This document shows, one piece after another, positions 10,777 through 20,956 of a stretch of DNA of 64,000 bases (the stretch's first letter is position 1; each line of letters opens with the position of its first letter). The notes beneath the pieces were generated by a model. It did not search any database, was not told the DNA's origin, and worked only from the letters and a program-made list of their open reading frames with translations. Position numbers and translations under genes: made by a program. Source of the DNA: Neurospora tetraspora (Eukaryota; Ascomycota; Sordariomycetes; Sordariales; Sordariaceae); assembly GCF_033439725.1 (NCBI RefSeq), contig NW_026944387.1:4154001-4218000 (forward strand). Direction: 5' to 3'.

Positions 10777-11803
10777 GGTTCAGCTCTTGGTATTGTGGGT
10801 AAAGGAGGATAAGAATGTGCGGAAGTGAAAATAGCAGGGAGGATATGGGATTGATAATTGAGTAAAAAAAAAAGCTAACAAAAGGAATCTCAACTTTGGA
10901 AGAAAGAAAATAGCTATGCCTCTCCCATTTATACCTTTCAAACAGGGCCCATATTTAAGCCCCAGTAATGCCCAGTCGGGGTGCTGGGCGAGGATCAATT
11001 CTTTACAAATATAACGCTGTCACATTCCCATGCTCCATCGGGAAGTCTTGGCAGCTGTCAATGTGCTGGAGCATGGGAATAGTTTCCTGAGTGTCCACAG
11101 AACAGTGACGTAAAGAATCGTCACTTTCCCCTCCGTGCATTGATGTCCTCCGTAGCCACACATTGGCCGTTCTTAAACGCTAATCCCTACCTCTACGCGG
11201 CCGCCGTTCGATCAGGTTCGACTGGAAACCTCTCAGGTTGGCGGATGTCACTTCAGCTGGATTCCATCGTCTTTGTGGTTGTTTGATTTTCTGAAGCGTT
11301 GTAGCTTGGTGTTGATCGGAATCCTTGCATTCTCGAGTGCATCTGACTAGAATAACATCAGTCCCCTCCAACATTTGGCCATGTTTGTTTCTGATGTTCC
11401 GTCTCCCGAAGAGTTGGAGCGAGGAACGTGTCGTTGATATAGCGTTCCATGGTAGAGGTAGACTTCCACAAGTAAAATCTTGTGGTGCCAAGCAGCCAAC
11501 CGCCTCTGCCTGCCGGCTGCGTCTCACTTTTTCCCATCACCACCTTCACTTGTAGCTGTAGGTCCTATAGCTTTCCCCGTGTTCGTTCGTAGCCTTGTCT
11601 TCCTGCTGGATGCATCATCTTCCTCGCGCTTCCTTTTATCACTCTTTCGTGAAGGTCCAGGATCAGGTGATGAGTCGTTCATGGATTGCGGGAGGGATGG
11701 AGCTAGGCATGAATCTGGTGCAAACGTTGTTAGTTAGATCATACACTGTTGTACGAAGGCATCAGTAGCCTTTGCCAGAGGTAGCAGGTATGGTGGTACT
11801 CAC
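10777..11803. other. Array spacer between E and F
   Basis: No gene recognised. Near 11760-11778 the minus strand again shows an AAAGGCTACTGA-like sequence, related to the flanks of B and D, which may be part of a last exon of member F. Confidence 0.4.
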
Positions 11804-12339
11804 GCTTTGTTTTGCAGTCATCCGGGATGATAGTGAAACACTCAATAGCACAGTACGGAATTTGATGGAAGAACAAGTACTCGTTTTTTGGGCCAGTTCA
11901 CATTGAAGTCGGCAGGGCGGAATACGTGTACCATCGGCATCGGAGGTAACCTCGTAGTACTTGTATCGACGGTGTAGATCTTGACGGTACCATCGAGTTG
12001 CAGACCCCAACGAAGAGCATCATTGCCGTCGCTGAACGTGGAGACAAAGCATGAAGGGCCACGGTTGGACCAATAGAGGTGTCTTTTGATCTTCCGGTAT
12101 ATCTCGGTGACGTTGGTTAACTCGTCGATACACCCGATTATACCATCTGGGGATGCGGCTGTGATTCCACCCATTATGCTCAGGCTCAATTCGTCTATGC
12201 TCAGATCGTCGGGACAATCCTCCTCTCTTTCGCGCTCTTCGATGAAACGGCACTGTGACCCGGCATGGTGAACGAAGAAAAGCTTCCGGGGAAGCTTGTC
12301 ATGTGGGAATGCCCATTTGTTGAGATCTTCGCGTTTCAT
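11804..12339 (-). pseudogene. Array member F: DUF7587/ART-like, frameshift at an A6 run
   Basis: Starts at the ATG at 12339 (MKREDLN). The core begins normally (LPRKLFFVHHAGSQ), then has an acidic insertion of about 40 residues before CFVSTF, DALRWGLQ and VDT. At an A6 run (11884-11889) the frame shifts: the annotated frame stops about 11 codons later, while the conserved EYLF..IP strand continues in the next frame to a GTGAGT donor at 11804. With one base discounted, the exon length fits the phase-1 donor of the other members, so a single-base insertion is the simplest explanation. It could be a real mutation, a sequencing error in the homopolymer, or slippage. Confidence 0.7.
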
Positions 12340-13965
12340 GGTGTCAGGACTTCAAACAACGGATCTGTCGAAAACCAAATGATTCGAAGGCACAAAGACA
12401 AGTTGAGAGGAATATGGAACTGGAGAGATGGCAGCGGTGCTTGAGTTTAAGAAAGAAAGTCAACTGCCCAAACAGCGGGGTTTGTGAAAGATATCTGCAT
12501 GCAGCAGAGCTCAGTCCGTAAATACGAATGTCCGGACTCCGAAGTCGTAGGTACATACCGGAATTTGCACGCCCTCAGCCCCTGGCCTCAGTTGGCAATC
12601 TGCATGACAGTGTGCATTTCCAAGGTATTCACGGCATCACTGCATTGCATATCAGCTCAAGAAATTTATGTTCCTACCTCGAGAAAGAAAGAAGACGCAT
12701 CAGTAATTCGAGTGACAAAGCCGCGATCAGTTTATCATCTCCAGACGGTACTATTCCGGGAAGGAAGGAAACAAGACGATGAATCTTTATATCATACATG
12801 GGTCGTGTGGCGAAGTGCAGTCTTTGATGGTGCGAAAAATCTTCGACTGGCGGTTTGGTTGGAGAAAGGAAGAGTGGCTTGCCAGTTCAGGTCAAAGTAC
12901 CGAGTTGAGTGAGACTTGGATAGGGTGCTCCTTCCAACTATAAGAGTCGTCGCCCACCGCATCACCAGAAGAGTGTCTCGAGCTTTCCCTCGGGACCAAA
13001 ATCCCTTTCCCCTTCTCTCTTGCCTCCTCAACATTCGGAATGTTGCCGCTCCGGTTTTGAGTTGTTGTTACCGGCATCCTTCAGCGCCCATCCTTACGTC
13101 TTCTGTCTAGAATCGTTGTCTGGAATCATCTCCAACGATTTCGAGTATACTATGAACACTCCATCTCTCTGCCATCTTTCTCCTCCACCGGTTTATCAAC
13201 TCTTGCTTGTGCCCAACTCTTTCTAGGTCTCCAAGATCGACCTTCCCATCCACTTCCACAGTTCCCCTATTGTACAATACCCTAACCCCTACCCCGAATA
13301 CCGCTTCCGAAGCCCAGACCGCGGGCAAAAAGAACAACTTTTGTCACCCAAAAGAAAATCTGCCGTCTCCGTTCTCGCTCGAGGCAATGCAGAATTGCAG
13401 ATGTCGTTCGCTGTTCCCTCTTTTTCTGTCGTCCTCCACTTCCTTCCCAAACATGTCTTCCTCCCCCTTTCGATGTGTTTCCTTGTCGGCTAGAGGTCTG
13501 CGGTAAGCCTGGGTGGCCATTGCCCCGGCTAGTGAGAGATTCAATTCCAACACACCACGGTTTAATGCCCGCTGGTCGGGCTCAATGATCCTTTGACGTG
13601 ACCACTGGGCGCCCACGTCTAGCATTGGCAAAGTTTGGGTTTCTTGCTGATAACCTCGGTCTTGACGCAGGTATGCTACTCCTGTATGGGGGGTTCCGTC
13701 TAGTTGTAGCTGAAGACGAGAGTATCGCCCACGCAGACCACCATGTATCCCGTTCACGGTGAAAAGGAGGGCCAGTAGAAATCAGGATTTCTAAACACTC
13801 GTTAGTCAACCACATGATGGCATAAGAATGCGTTTTCCAGGTCTTCAAAGCCAACATGAAGGATGCCGTTTTATGGTCGAGGGCCTGGTTGCAAAACCAG
13901 GACGGACACTCGGCGCCATCATGTCGTAAGGTACAAAAAGGATGTGAGGACGGGGAAGCACTTAC
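12340..13965. other. Array spacer, downstream flank of member G
   Basis: No convincing gene. 13430-13900 matches the flank of member E (9880-10255) in several blocks, for example CGTCCTCCACTTCC and a CACATGATGGC/TACATGATGGC block. Whether a last exon of G lies here cannot be settled by eye. Confidence 0.45.
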
Positions 13966-14419
13966 CACACCCTGCTGCCTTGATCTGTTGGCAGGAAACG
14001 ATGGCAACGCGTGGAATTCGATGGAGAAACAGATACTGGTCCTGGCCAAGTACTTGTACTGGGCTCACATAATGCTTGAAGGGATCTCGAGCGAACAATC
14101 TAGTGTCGATCTTATACATATACACCGGTCCCTCGAGCTGCCTGCCCCAGTTCAAAGCATGGTAGAGTTCAGCAAAAGCCGAGACAAAACAGCTGGGGCG
14201 CTTGTTGCGCCACGCAAGGTGTTCTGCAGTGCGCTGTTTTAACTCTGCCAATGTATAAGACGACTGGGTCGTATCCGCAGCTTCAATGTCACCGTATTTG
14301 CCGGAGACCTTGGTTTGGGATCTGGCGTGTTGGATGTAATATAAGAACATGGGGAGGTTCAGTCGCTCGTTGGGATGCCCGTGGTCATAGTTTGACACGG
14401 AGACCGGTGGGTAGTCCAT
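13966..14419 (-). CDS. Array member G: DUF7587/ART-like with Glu-to-Gln change
   Basis: Starts at the ATG at 14419 (MDYPPVSV). Core motifs: LPMFLYYIQHARSQ, GDIEAAD, CFVSAF, HALNWGRQ and IDTR, then GQDQYLFLHRIP, where the otherwise conserved Glu before YLFL is Gln. If the family is catalytic, this member would be expected to have lost or changed activity. Exon 1 ends at the phase-1 donor G|GTAAGT (13966); without splicing the frame runs to 13919. It is the closest relative of E by N-terminal sequence and by shared downstream flank, and is the intact member of that pair. No targeting signal. Confidence 0.72.
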
Positions 14420-14896
14420 GATTCAGGCTTTGATAGCGTGAGCGGAGGAGATTATGATTGTGCGGGTGTTTGAGTTTGAGAAAGACAAAGCCCAAAGGCA
14501 AGAGCGGGGTTTGTGAAGGAAATCTTGAGACAAAGTGTTTCCAATGATGAGGAAAACGGTCGATTGGTGGCTTGAGGAGGAAAAGAGGAAAAGAGGAAAA
14601 GAGGAAAAGGCATGCCAGGCCCAGCTAAATACTCTGCAAATAAATTCGGGGTGAGATGCACCTTCCACACTTTACAACAAGGCGTCAAGGCGTGGGCCGC
14701 AGCTTGCCCTGCAGCTTGCGCATATCAAGGTGCCTATGCTTGACATCGCCATATAAGCTCAAGTTTCTTGCGTCTCACCCTGAGAATTTCGCAACTTCCG
14801 AACAATACCGCTGAGTCATACTTGTCGCACTGCAAGACACAACCTTATCACCTCAAAGGACATCCATGATGACGTGAATGACATGAAATATCAACC
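14420..14896. other. Spacer with short GAGGAAAA repeat
   Basis: Promoter side of member G. An AGAGGAAAAG unit is repeated about three times at 14577-14608. Otherwise nothing recognised. Confidence 0.4.
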
Positions 14897-16103
14897 CTAA
14901 ACCTCATCTGCGGCCCGGACTTCGAACTGCACCACCACCGAGAAACTGGATTTGGCCTCAACAATCTTCTTGTCCACCGTCCAGATGATCTTCTGCTGGA
15001 AGGGACCACCAGCATTAGCCTTGGACAAGTCATCCCTCGAAATGAGGTTGATGACCTCTTCTCCTTGTACCGAATCATCAGCCACGACGGTTCCGCCGCT
15101 CAGTTGAGTGTCAGTGACATTTTCCTCTACCGCATTTTCGACATTGGATGTATCAAGGGTCGGTGTAGGATCGATGTCCTCTGTTGCTGCGTCATTGGTC
15201 TTCGGCATATCGTCGGACGGTCTGGAGTCGGTACCCTCTTGCCTTACTGGATCACTGTCCTTTGGTGTATCAACGATCGGGTTGGGATCAACGTCCTCCT
15301 CGTTTGCCGAACCACTAGGTGTGTCGCCATTCGATGTACCGGCATCGTTCTCGAGCTCTAACCCGTTCATCCTGCCGGTTAGGTCGTCCAGGTCGTCCTG
15401 GTTTTCCTCGGTCCTTGCCGGGCTAGGCGGCATGGGCCCGTTGGTATTGCGTGGGGGAAGCCATTCGGCACCCACGAGAGCCTCAGCCAAGCCCGTAAGA
15501 TGTACTTTGTGGACTGTCAGTTTACTGCTCACTATTTGCAATATGGCACCGAGCCTCGGTCGCTGTAGAGCTGTACTTACATGAGGATTGGAAGATGCGC
15601 TCATAGTCATTCCAAGGATAGTATTGTCGAATGATACAGCTAGCTGGAATTTGCTGATGGAAAATCCATTCGTGCTCCTTCCATGGGTGATCTATACCCA
15701 AGGATAAACACAGCGCGGTGGACTGCAAGATGGTGGTGCCGGGTGGCAACTTGGAGGTGTCCAACTCGTAGATAAGGACGGGCTTAACAAGGAGGGGCGT
15801 GTTATAGCGCTTGTGCTCCATCATGGCCCAGTTATTTGCATGATTCTGATTGTCGAAGGTCGAGAGAAAGCAGGAATCCCAGTTCCGCGTGTACCATATG
15901 AAATGTCTGCCTGCCTCCGTCCTTAGTGCATCGCGGGTACGGATGTCAAGGCGGGGGTTTCGGGCCTGGAAACCGCCGTCCTTGAGATTGATCGATTGAG
16001 ATTCGCCATGCTGAACATGCCAAAGCTTCGGCGGGAGTTTCAAGTTCTGAATGGGTTCCGCATCTTCTGGAGAGGGCACGGTGTGCCAGAATGATTGTGA
16101 CAT
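14897..16103 (-). CDS. Array member H: DUF7587/ART-like core with acidic tail
   Basis: Two exons: 16103-15581 and 15504-14897, about 376 residues. The phase-1 donor T|GTAAGT, a CTGAC branch and an AAAG acceptor join in frame. The core (residues ~24-165) has LPPKLWHVQHGESQS, GGFQARN, CFLSTF, HANNW, IYELDTS and EHEWIFHQQIP, including an E-x-E pattern. It is the copy in which similarity to enterotoxin-A-type ADP-ribosyltransferases (GGF block, STF, ExE..IP) is easiest to see. Exon 2 encodes an acidic Asp/Thr/Pro-rich tail with imperfect DPxP..DT repeats and a more ordered last ~35 residues ending in VVVQFEVRAADEV. It has no signal peptide. Its upstream flank is related to that of member I. Confidence 0.8.
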
Positions 16104-17035
16104 GATGATGTTCGAACAGTTCTGAATTGGTGGGACAGGATGTTGACAAGAAACCTCACTGTGTCGATATGTTGTTCACTTGGTGCCATTCGGTGCAGTG
16201 AGGAGGGAAGCCTCAGCTTTATTTATGTCAGCCATGATCACACATCGGAGTCAGGCGTCCATGGGGTATCGAGGCCTATGGTAGTGAGCAGGCCGGCGAA
16301 GGTGCGCGGCCCAAGCACATGGTTGGTATCACAACGCGGAGGCGAACAGGTTGACAAAATCGTATATGGAAGACGCCTTACCACCTGCCAACAGGGTCAC
16401 ATTGTGGCTTCAAGTTGGCCTCGGAGAGTGGCCAGTGGCTATGCCGGCGCTAACGAACACAGAACTGGGGGTGTGAAAGATGTGTTGGACCGCGGCTGTT
16501 TTTGGTCCAGAACCAGAATATTTGATGCGCATTGAGACGAGCTGAACTCAAGAATGGGAAACTTGATGAATTGGCTGTCTCAGTCAAGTAAGAAAAAGGG
16601 TCTGCGCGGGAAATTCCTCTTGAAACAACCCATCAGAAAACATAGGTGAAGCGACTCCCCATTGTAACAGAACCGTAGATGGAACACCACATATGTTCGA
16701 CATATGTTGATGGCTGTGCAGCTGAGATTGCGGGGTTGACCGTGATTGGATGTTTTGGGCTGCCAATGTTTGGAGACCGCCATGGAGAGGAGAAGAAAGA
16801 GTTGCAGCAAAATTGTTGCGCGGTGTCAGAAAGGAACCGATACGATAGGTTAGGGCAAGTGGTGTTCAAAGAGACGAAAAGAAAACAAGAAAAGAAAAAA
16901 GAAGGTATTTCAACCAAATGTTGCCGAAGGAAAACCTCGAACCCAGTCTCAATCAATTCCGCAGACATAACACCGACTTGAAGTGATCAGGAGATGATGT
17001 GCGCAAAACCCCATCCCTCCGGAAGAACGGATGTT
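16104..17035. other. Upstream flank of member H
   Basis: No gene. 16230-16440 shares blocks with 18110-18290 upstream of member I (CAGGCGTCCAT, GAGGCCTA, CATTGTGGCTTCAA), so the H/I duplication included promoter sequence. Confidence 0.5.
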
Positions 17036-17971
17036 TTAGATTTTGGACGTATTGTTCTGCGGAATAGGGGTGTTGTCGTTATTCAGACGTAAAGTGGCAT
17101 CAAAGCTGTTGACCAAGCTGTCCACATCGTCATCGGCGTTGGTTGATTTCACGGGCCTGAAAAAATTGGCTCTGAACATTTCACAGGTCGATTTTAGAGT
17201 AGCCAAAGACGCCCTAAAGCTGTTGATCAAGCCCTCCACATCGTCCTCAGTGTTGGCTGATTCCATGGGCAGGCCTCCGTGTCCATCACAGGCCTCGGAA
17301 TTCGGGAGTAAATATTCTAGCCCGAAAAATCCGAGTACAGTAGCTAAGCCTGTAAAGTTGATGGAATCAGCTCGGCTGCTCACACCAAGAATAGCTGTAG
17401 GGACTCTTTGTAACTTACTAGGACGAGGTACATCAGTGGCACGCCAATCTGGCCGCCGGATATATTGCCTACCAACGAGCTGATATTGATCGCTCAGGCA
17501 GTACCCCGGAATTCGATCCAAAAACATAAACTCGTTCTTTGCAAATGAGTGATCTCTTATCTCGAGAAGATCACAAAGCTTGACGGCGTCGAAGACGATT
17601 GATGAAATTAATAGCTGGGTTTCGATTTCGTATAGTGCAACAGGGCCGCCACGCTGTCTCCCCCAGTTTTCGGCATGGCGTCTGTCTCCAAAGGCGGAGA
17701 TGAAACACGATTGCCAACCCAAAGTTTCCTCGTGGAGATGCGTGTCCCAGTCGAAATGCCTGCTTGCTTGTAGCCTGAGATCCGCATCATCTCTGATGCT
17801 CCGATAACCGGCGGCGGCTATAAAGCCGCCGTCGTAGGTCATGAAAGACTGCGAGTGTCCATGTTGAACATGCCAAAGCTTAGGTGGGAGGTCTTTGTGA
17901 GGAGAAGGAAATGGCGAGCAGGACCACAGGAGGTTAGAAATCCCTAAGGGGTTGTCGTCTAACGCTTCCAT
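17036..17971 (-). CDS. Array member I: DUF7587/ART-like core with duplicated helical tail
   Basis: Single exon, 311 residues from the ATG at 17971 (MEALDD). The core has LPPKLWHVQHGHSQS, GGFIAAA, CFISAF, HAENWGRQ, LYEIET and NEFMFLDRIPGY. The C-terminal third contains two copies of a ~16-residue unit (S.N..DDV..LINSF.A.L), also visible in the DNA as two related ~70-bp segments about 120 bp apart. A hydrophobic patch (VLGFFGLEYLLP) precedes the repeats. It is the sister of H by core and upstream flank, but with an unrelated-looking tail. It lies at the right-hand end of the array, with its start facing ctp1. Confidence 0.78.
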   Translation of the reverse strand: MEALDDNPLGISNLLWSCSPFPSPHKDLPPKLWHVQHGHSQSFMTYDGGFIAAAGYRSIRDDADLRLQASRHFDWDTHLHEETLGWQSCFISAFGDRRHAENWGRQRGGPVALYEIETQLLISSIVFDAVKLCDLLEIRDHSFAKNEFMFLDRIPGYCLSDQYQLVGRQYIRRPDWRATDVPRPSKLQRVPTAILGVSSRADSINFTGLATVLGFFGLEYLLPNSEACDGHGGLPMESANTEDDVEGLINSFRASLATLKSTCEMFRANFFRPVKSTNADDDVDSLVNSFDATLRLNNDNTPIPQNNTSKI

Positions 17972-18793
17972 GATGTATATGGACACTGTAAGCGGTAGCA
18001 ATCTTCGAGTGAAGGGATCATGGTGAAGAGATATTTCACCGAATTAAGAGAGTTAACTGAGGAGAGAACCGGACACCGAAAACACCATGCCAACCAACTC
18101 GATGATCAGGCGTCCATCAGGCACGGAGGCCTACAGTGCATCAGACAAAACAAACCGCCAAGGCCAGTAAACGTCTGTCTCTTCGTTATCGGTGTCACGG
18201 CAGGCTGACTGGCCAGACACTGAAGCAGCAGCTATGCCGTCTGCCAATCCGACAGCATTGTGGCTTCAACATGGTATCGACACTTGACGACCACGACTGG
18301 CCTGTCTGTATGTATGTCGATTGATTCGGATAAAAAGAACAAGTCTGCAAGGTTCTCCGGGCTCGCGCGAGAGATGGTTGCGTTAAAGGCGCTCGAGTAA
18401 GGTAGATGATCCAGTTGTCCCTCAGAAAAGACCCCAGGCGGAGAAGAGGCCATTTCGACTAGAAAGGGGAGGCCGCCATGCATATTGCCGATGGTTGAGA
18501 TTTTCGTTGGGAGGCGGGTGATGTTATGGCCATGAGAGGATGAAGAGAGAAAGAAGAACAAGGAGTTCTTAAGGTTCTCGTCATGGTCTTGGCGTCCAAA
18601 CAGCGAGAAAGCGGAAAAAGTGGAGAAGCGATCCACTGCAGACGGGCCGGGAACGCATGGGGGCCCCGCAATCGGAGCAACGGCGTCATTGTCAAACTTT
18701 CCGTCCGATTGAATTATTCCCAACTTTGTTGTCCAAGTTTCAGTCCATCTTCCAGTCTCTTTTCAGTTGTCGTCAGTCTGTCTCTCCGCCAAA
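17972..18793. other. Divergent promoter region, member I / ctp1
   Basis: About 820 bp between divergent starts. The left half is the duplicated H/I flank; the right half is presumably the ctp1 promoter and 5' leader, pyrimidine-rich just before the ATG. No ORF with coding bias. Confidence 0.5.
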
Positions 18794-19977
18794 ATGTCCT
18801 CTGCCGCCACAAAGGACGATAATGCCCACCCGGCCCTCAAGGGCCCCAGTGCCCTCCGTTCCATTCTCGCTGGTTCGACCGCCGGCGCCGTCGAGATTGG
18901 TGAGTTTTCACTCTACCAACAACACCAAGGCGGTTTTCGCTGTCGCATAGCGCTAACAACAAACAAACAGCCATCACATATCCTGCCGAGTGTACGTAAC
19001 CACCGACCCGACGACTAGTCCATCGCGACAAACACCCAATTGTCCTAACTGTTCGCGACAGTCGCCAAGACTCGCACCCAGCTCAACCGCAGGTTAGCCG
19101 AGGGCCAGAAGCTCCCATGGCCGCCCTTTGGCGCGCAATGGTATGCCGGCTGCACGACTCTGATTATCGGCAACTCGCTCAAGGCGGGCATTCGTACGGT
19201 TCCCAGACATATCAGGAGAACGAAAAAACAACCGCTAAACAAGACGTGGGACAGGATTCGTCGCCTTTGACCAGTACAAGAAGCTCCTCTCCGATTCCAA
19301 CGGCAAGCTTTCCGGCCCAGGCACCGTCCTCGCCGGTTTTGGCGCCGGTGTGACCGAGTCACTGCTGGCTGTGACGCCAACCGAGAGCATCAAGACCACG
19401 CTGTAAGTCGAGTCACGGTCACCCCAATTCTCTGTCTGCGATCATGGCCCATCGCTGACCAAAAACCGCCAACAGCATCGACGACCGCAAGTCCGCCAAG
19501 CCCCGCCTCCGTGGCTTCCTCCACGCCGTCCCCATCATTTACCGCGAGCGCGGCATCCGCGGTTTCTTCCAAGGTTTCGTTCCTACCACCGCGCGACAAG
19601 CCGCCAACAGCGCCACTCGTTTCGGAACCTACACCGCTTTGAAGCAGCTCGCGGAGAGCTACACCGCGCCCGGGGAGAAGCTCGGTGCTGTCGGAACGTT
19701 CGCCATGGGCGGTATCGCGGGTCTGATCACCGTCTACGTCACTCAGCCGTTGGACACCATCAAGACGAGAATGCAGAGTATCGAGGCCAAGCAGCTTTAC
19801 GGCAACTCGTTTAGATGCGCCAGCATTATCTTCAAGCAGGAGGGCCTTTTGACTTTTTGGAGCGGTGCGCTGCCGAGGTTGGCAAGACTGATTATGAGTG
19901 GTGGTATTGTGTTTACCATGTACGAGAAGAGCATGGAGCTATTTGACAGGTTCGACCCTGAGAGAAAGTATATCTAA
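18794..19977 (+). CDS. ctp1: Mitochondrial tricarboxylate (citrate) carrier
   Basis: Five coding exons: 18794-18899, 18971-18991, 19062-19193, 19255-19402 and 19476-19977, giving 302 residues, the usual length of fungal Ctp1. All junctions keep frame. Three mitochondrial-carrier signatures are visible, one per ~100-residue repeat: PAEFAK (split over the end of the 21-nt exon 2), PTESIK and PLDTIK, with the aromatic/glycine half-motifs after them. The protein belongs to the SLC25 family of the inner mitochondrial membrane and, by family knowledge, exchanges citrate for malate or other tricarboxylates, supplying cytosolic acetyl-CoA. The ending GGIVFTMYEKSMELFDRFDPERKYI fits the citrate carrier subgroup. 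The 21-nt second exon is unusual. Confidence 0.92.
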
Positions 19978-20376
19978 TGGAATTGCCACGAGCGAGGGCG
20001 TTGAGGCGTCTTTTCACGTAATGATGGATGAAGACAACGGGACAACTACAAGAGACGGACCGGAAAAGAAAGATGGACAGACGAAACCCACGAGACCAGC
20101 GACAACAGGAGGAACGCCCTAATGGCACAGGTAGACAAAAGTTGTATATATGTTTGGCACAGGCATATCCTGAACATTTTACAGACAAACTTGAAACCTT
20201 TTCGTTTCCGGTAAATGCTATTGCGACCTGTCGCAAGGGGCCTATGCTCCAGCCCATCATATGTACCAGGCCATTTTTGATATACCCAGACTCCAGACGC
20301 CTGCCCATGAACCACACATGCAATTCGGTATTTGTACAGAAGAATCCTACACTCTCTTCCCTCTCTCTCCTCTGCC
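19978..20376. other. Convergent 3' ends
   Basis: 400 bp shared by the 3' regions of ctp1 and the complex III assembly gene. Nothing else seen. Confidence 0.5.
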
Positions 20377-20956
20377 TTACGACTGGAAGCGAACGATACC
20401 TCCCAGCCTCTTGGCTATCCTGCCAAAGAAGGTCCTGTTCGGCGCCTCCTCGAGCTCCTTGACCAGATCGGTATAGTACTTGGGGTTGCTCTTAGGGCGG
20501 AGGAGCTCGCCGGTGATGCGGTACTGTTTCGAACCGAATCCGTTAGCACACCTGTCCCATGTAACTATTCCATCTATCTTCCTGTGTGCCTCATCTAGGT
20601 ATCTTCCACCAATCCCCAGGACCATCCATCAGACATACCTTGTTCTTATACCTATTCTCCAACAAGCTAATCAGCGCATTAGCCTGCTTGATCTCGGCCT
20701 CCTCCCTGGCCTCCTTGGTCAACTTGTTGAAGGCCGGCGTGTTGGGCAAAAGGCTGCCGTTGTTCTTCTGCAGGCGCTTGGAGAGGACGTCCTGGAGCTG
20801 GCATTCGGGACGGAGGGCGTCGCGAGGCCAATCGGCGAGGGCGCGTTGGTATTGCCTTGCGGCGAGCTATACAAATTTCACGGTTAGCAACGAACGAACG
20901 GGTCGCGTACAGGAAAGGGAGTGAGTGTTGCGTACGTTCCGAAGGGCTCCGGACAT
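20377..20956 (-). CDS. Probable complex III assembly factor (UQCC2/Cbp6-like)
   Basis: Three coding exons: 20956-20936 (only 21 nt, MSGALRN), 20866-20639 and 20523-20377, 131 residues. Both introns have GTACGC/GTATGT donors, and the second has a GCTAAC branch. The sequence AARQYQRALADWPRDALRP, then ANALISLLENRYKNKY, then a basic C-terminus resembles the UQCC2/Cbp6 family, small basic mitochondrial proteins needed for cytochrome b translation and assembly into complex III. That assignment rests on recognising the WP.D..RP start and the LENRY.NKY block; it could be another small mitochondrial LYR-like or ribosome-associated protein. It lies next to another mitochondrial gene but is transcribed separately, with a promoter shared divergently with bsd2. 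Confidence 0.72.

Noticed and set aside
12484-13337. Several 60-140 codon frames between members F and G
   Set aside because: No codon bias, no core motifs, mutually overlapping on both strands.
18232-18723. 163-codon minus-strand frame upstream of ctp1
   Set aside because: Lies in the duplicated flank and promoter; no coding bias, no family.
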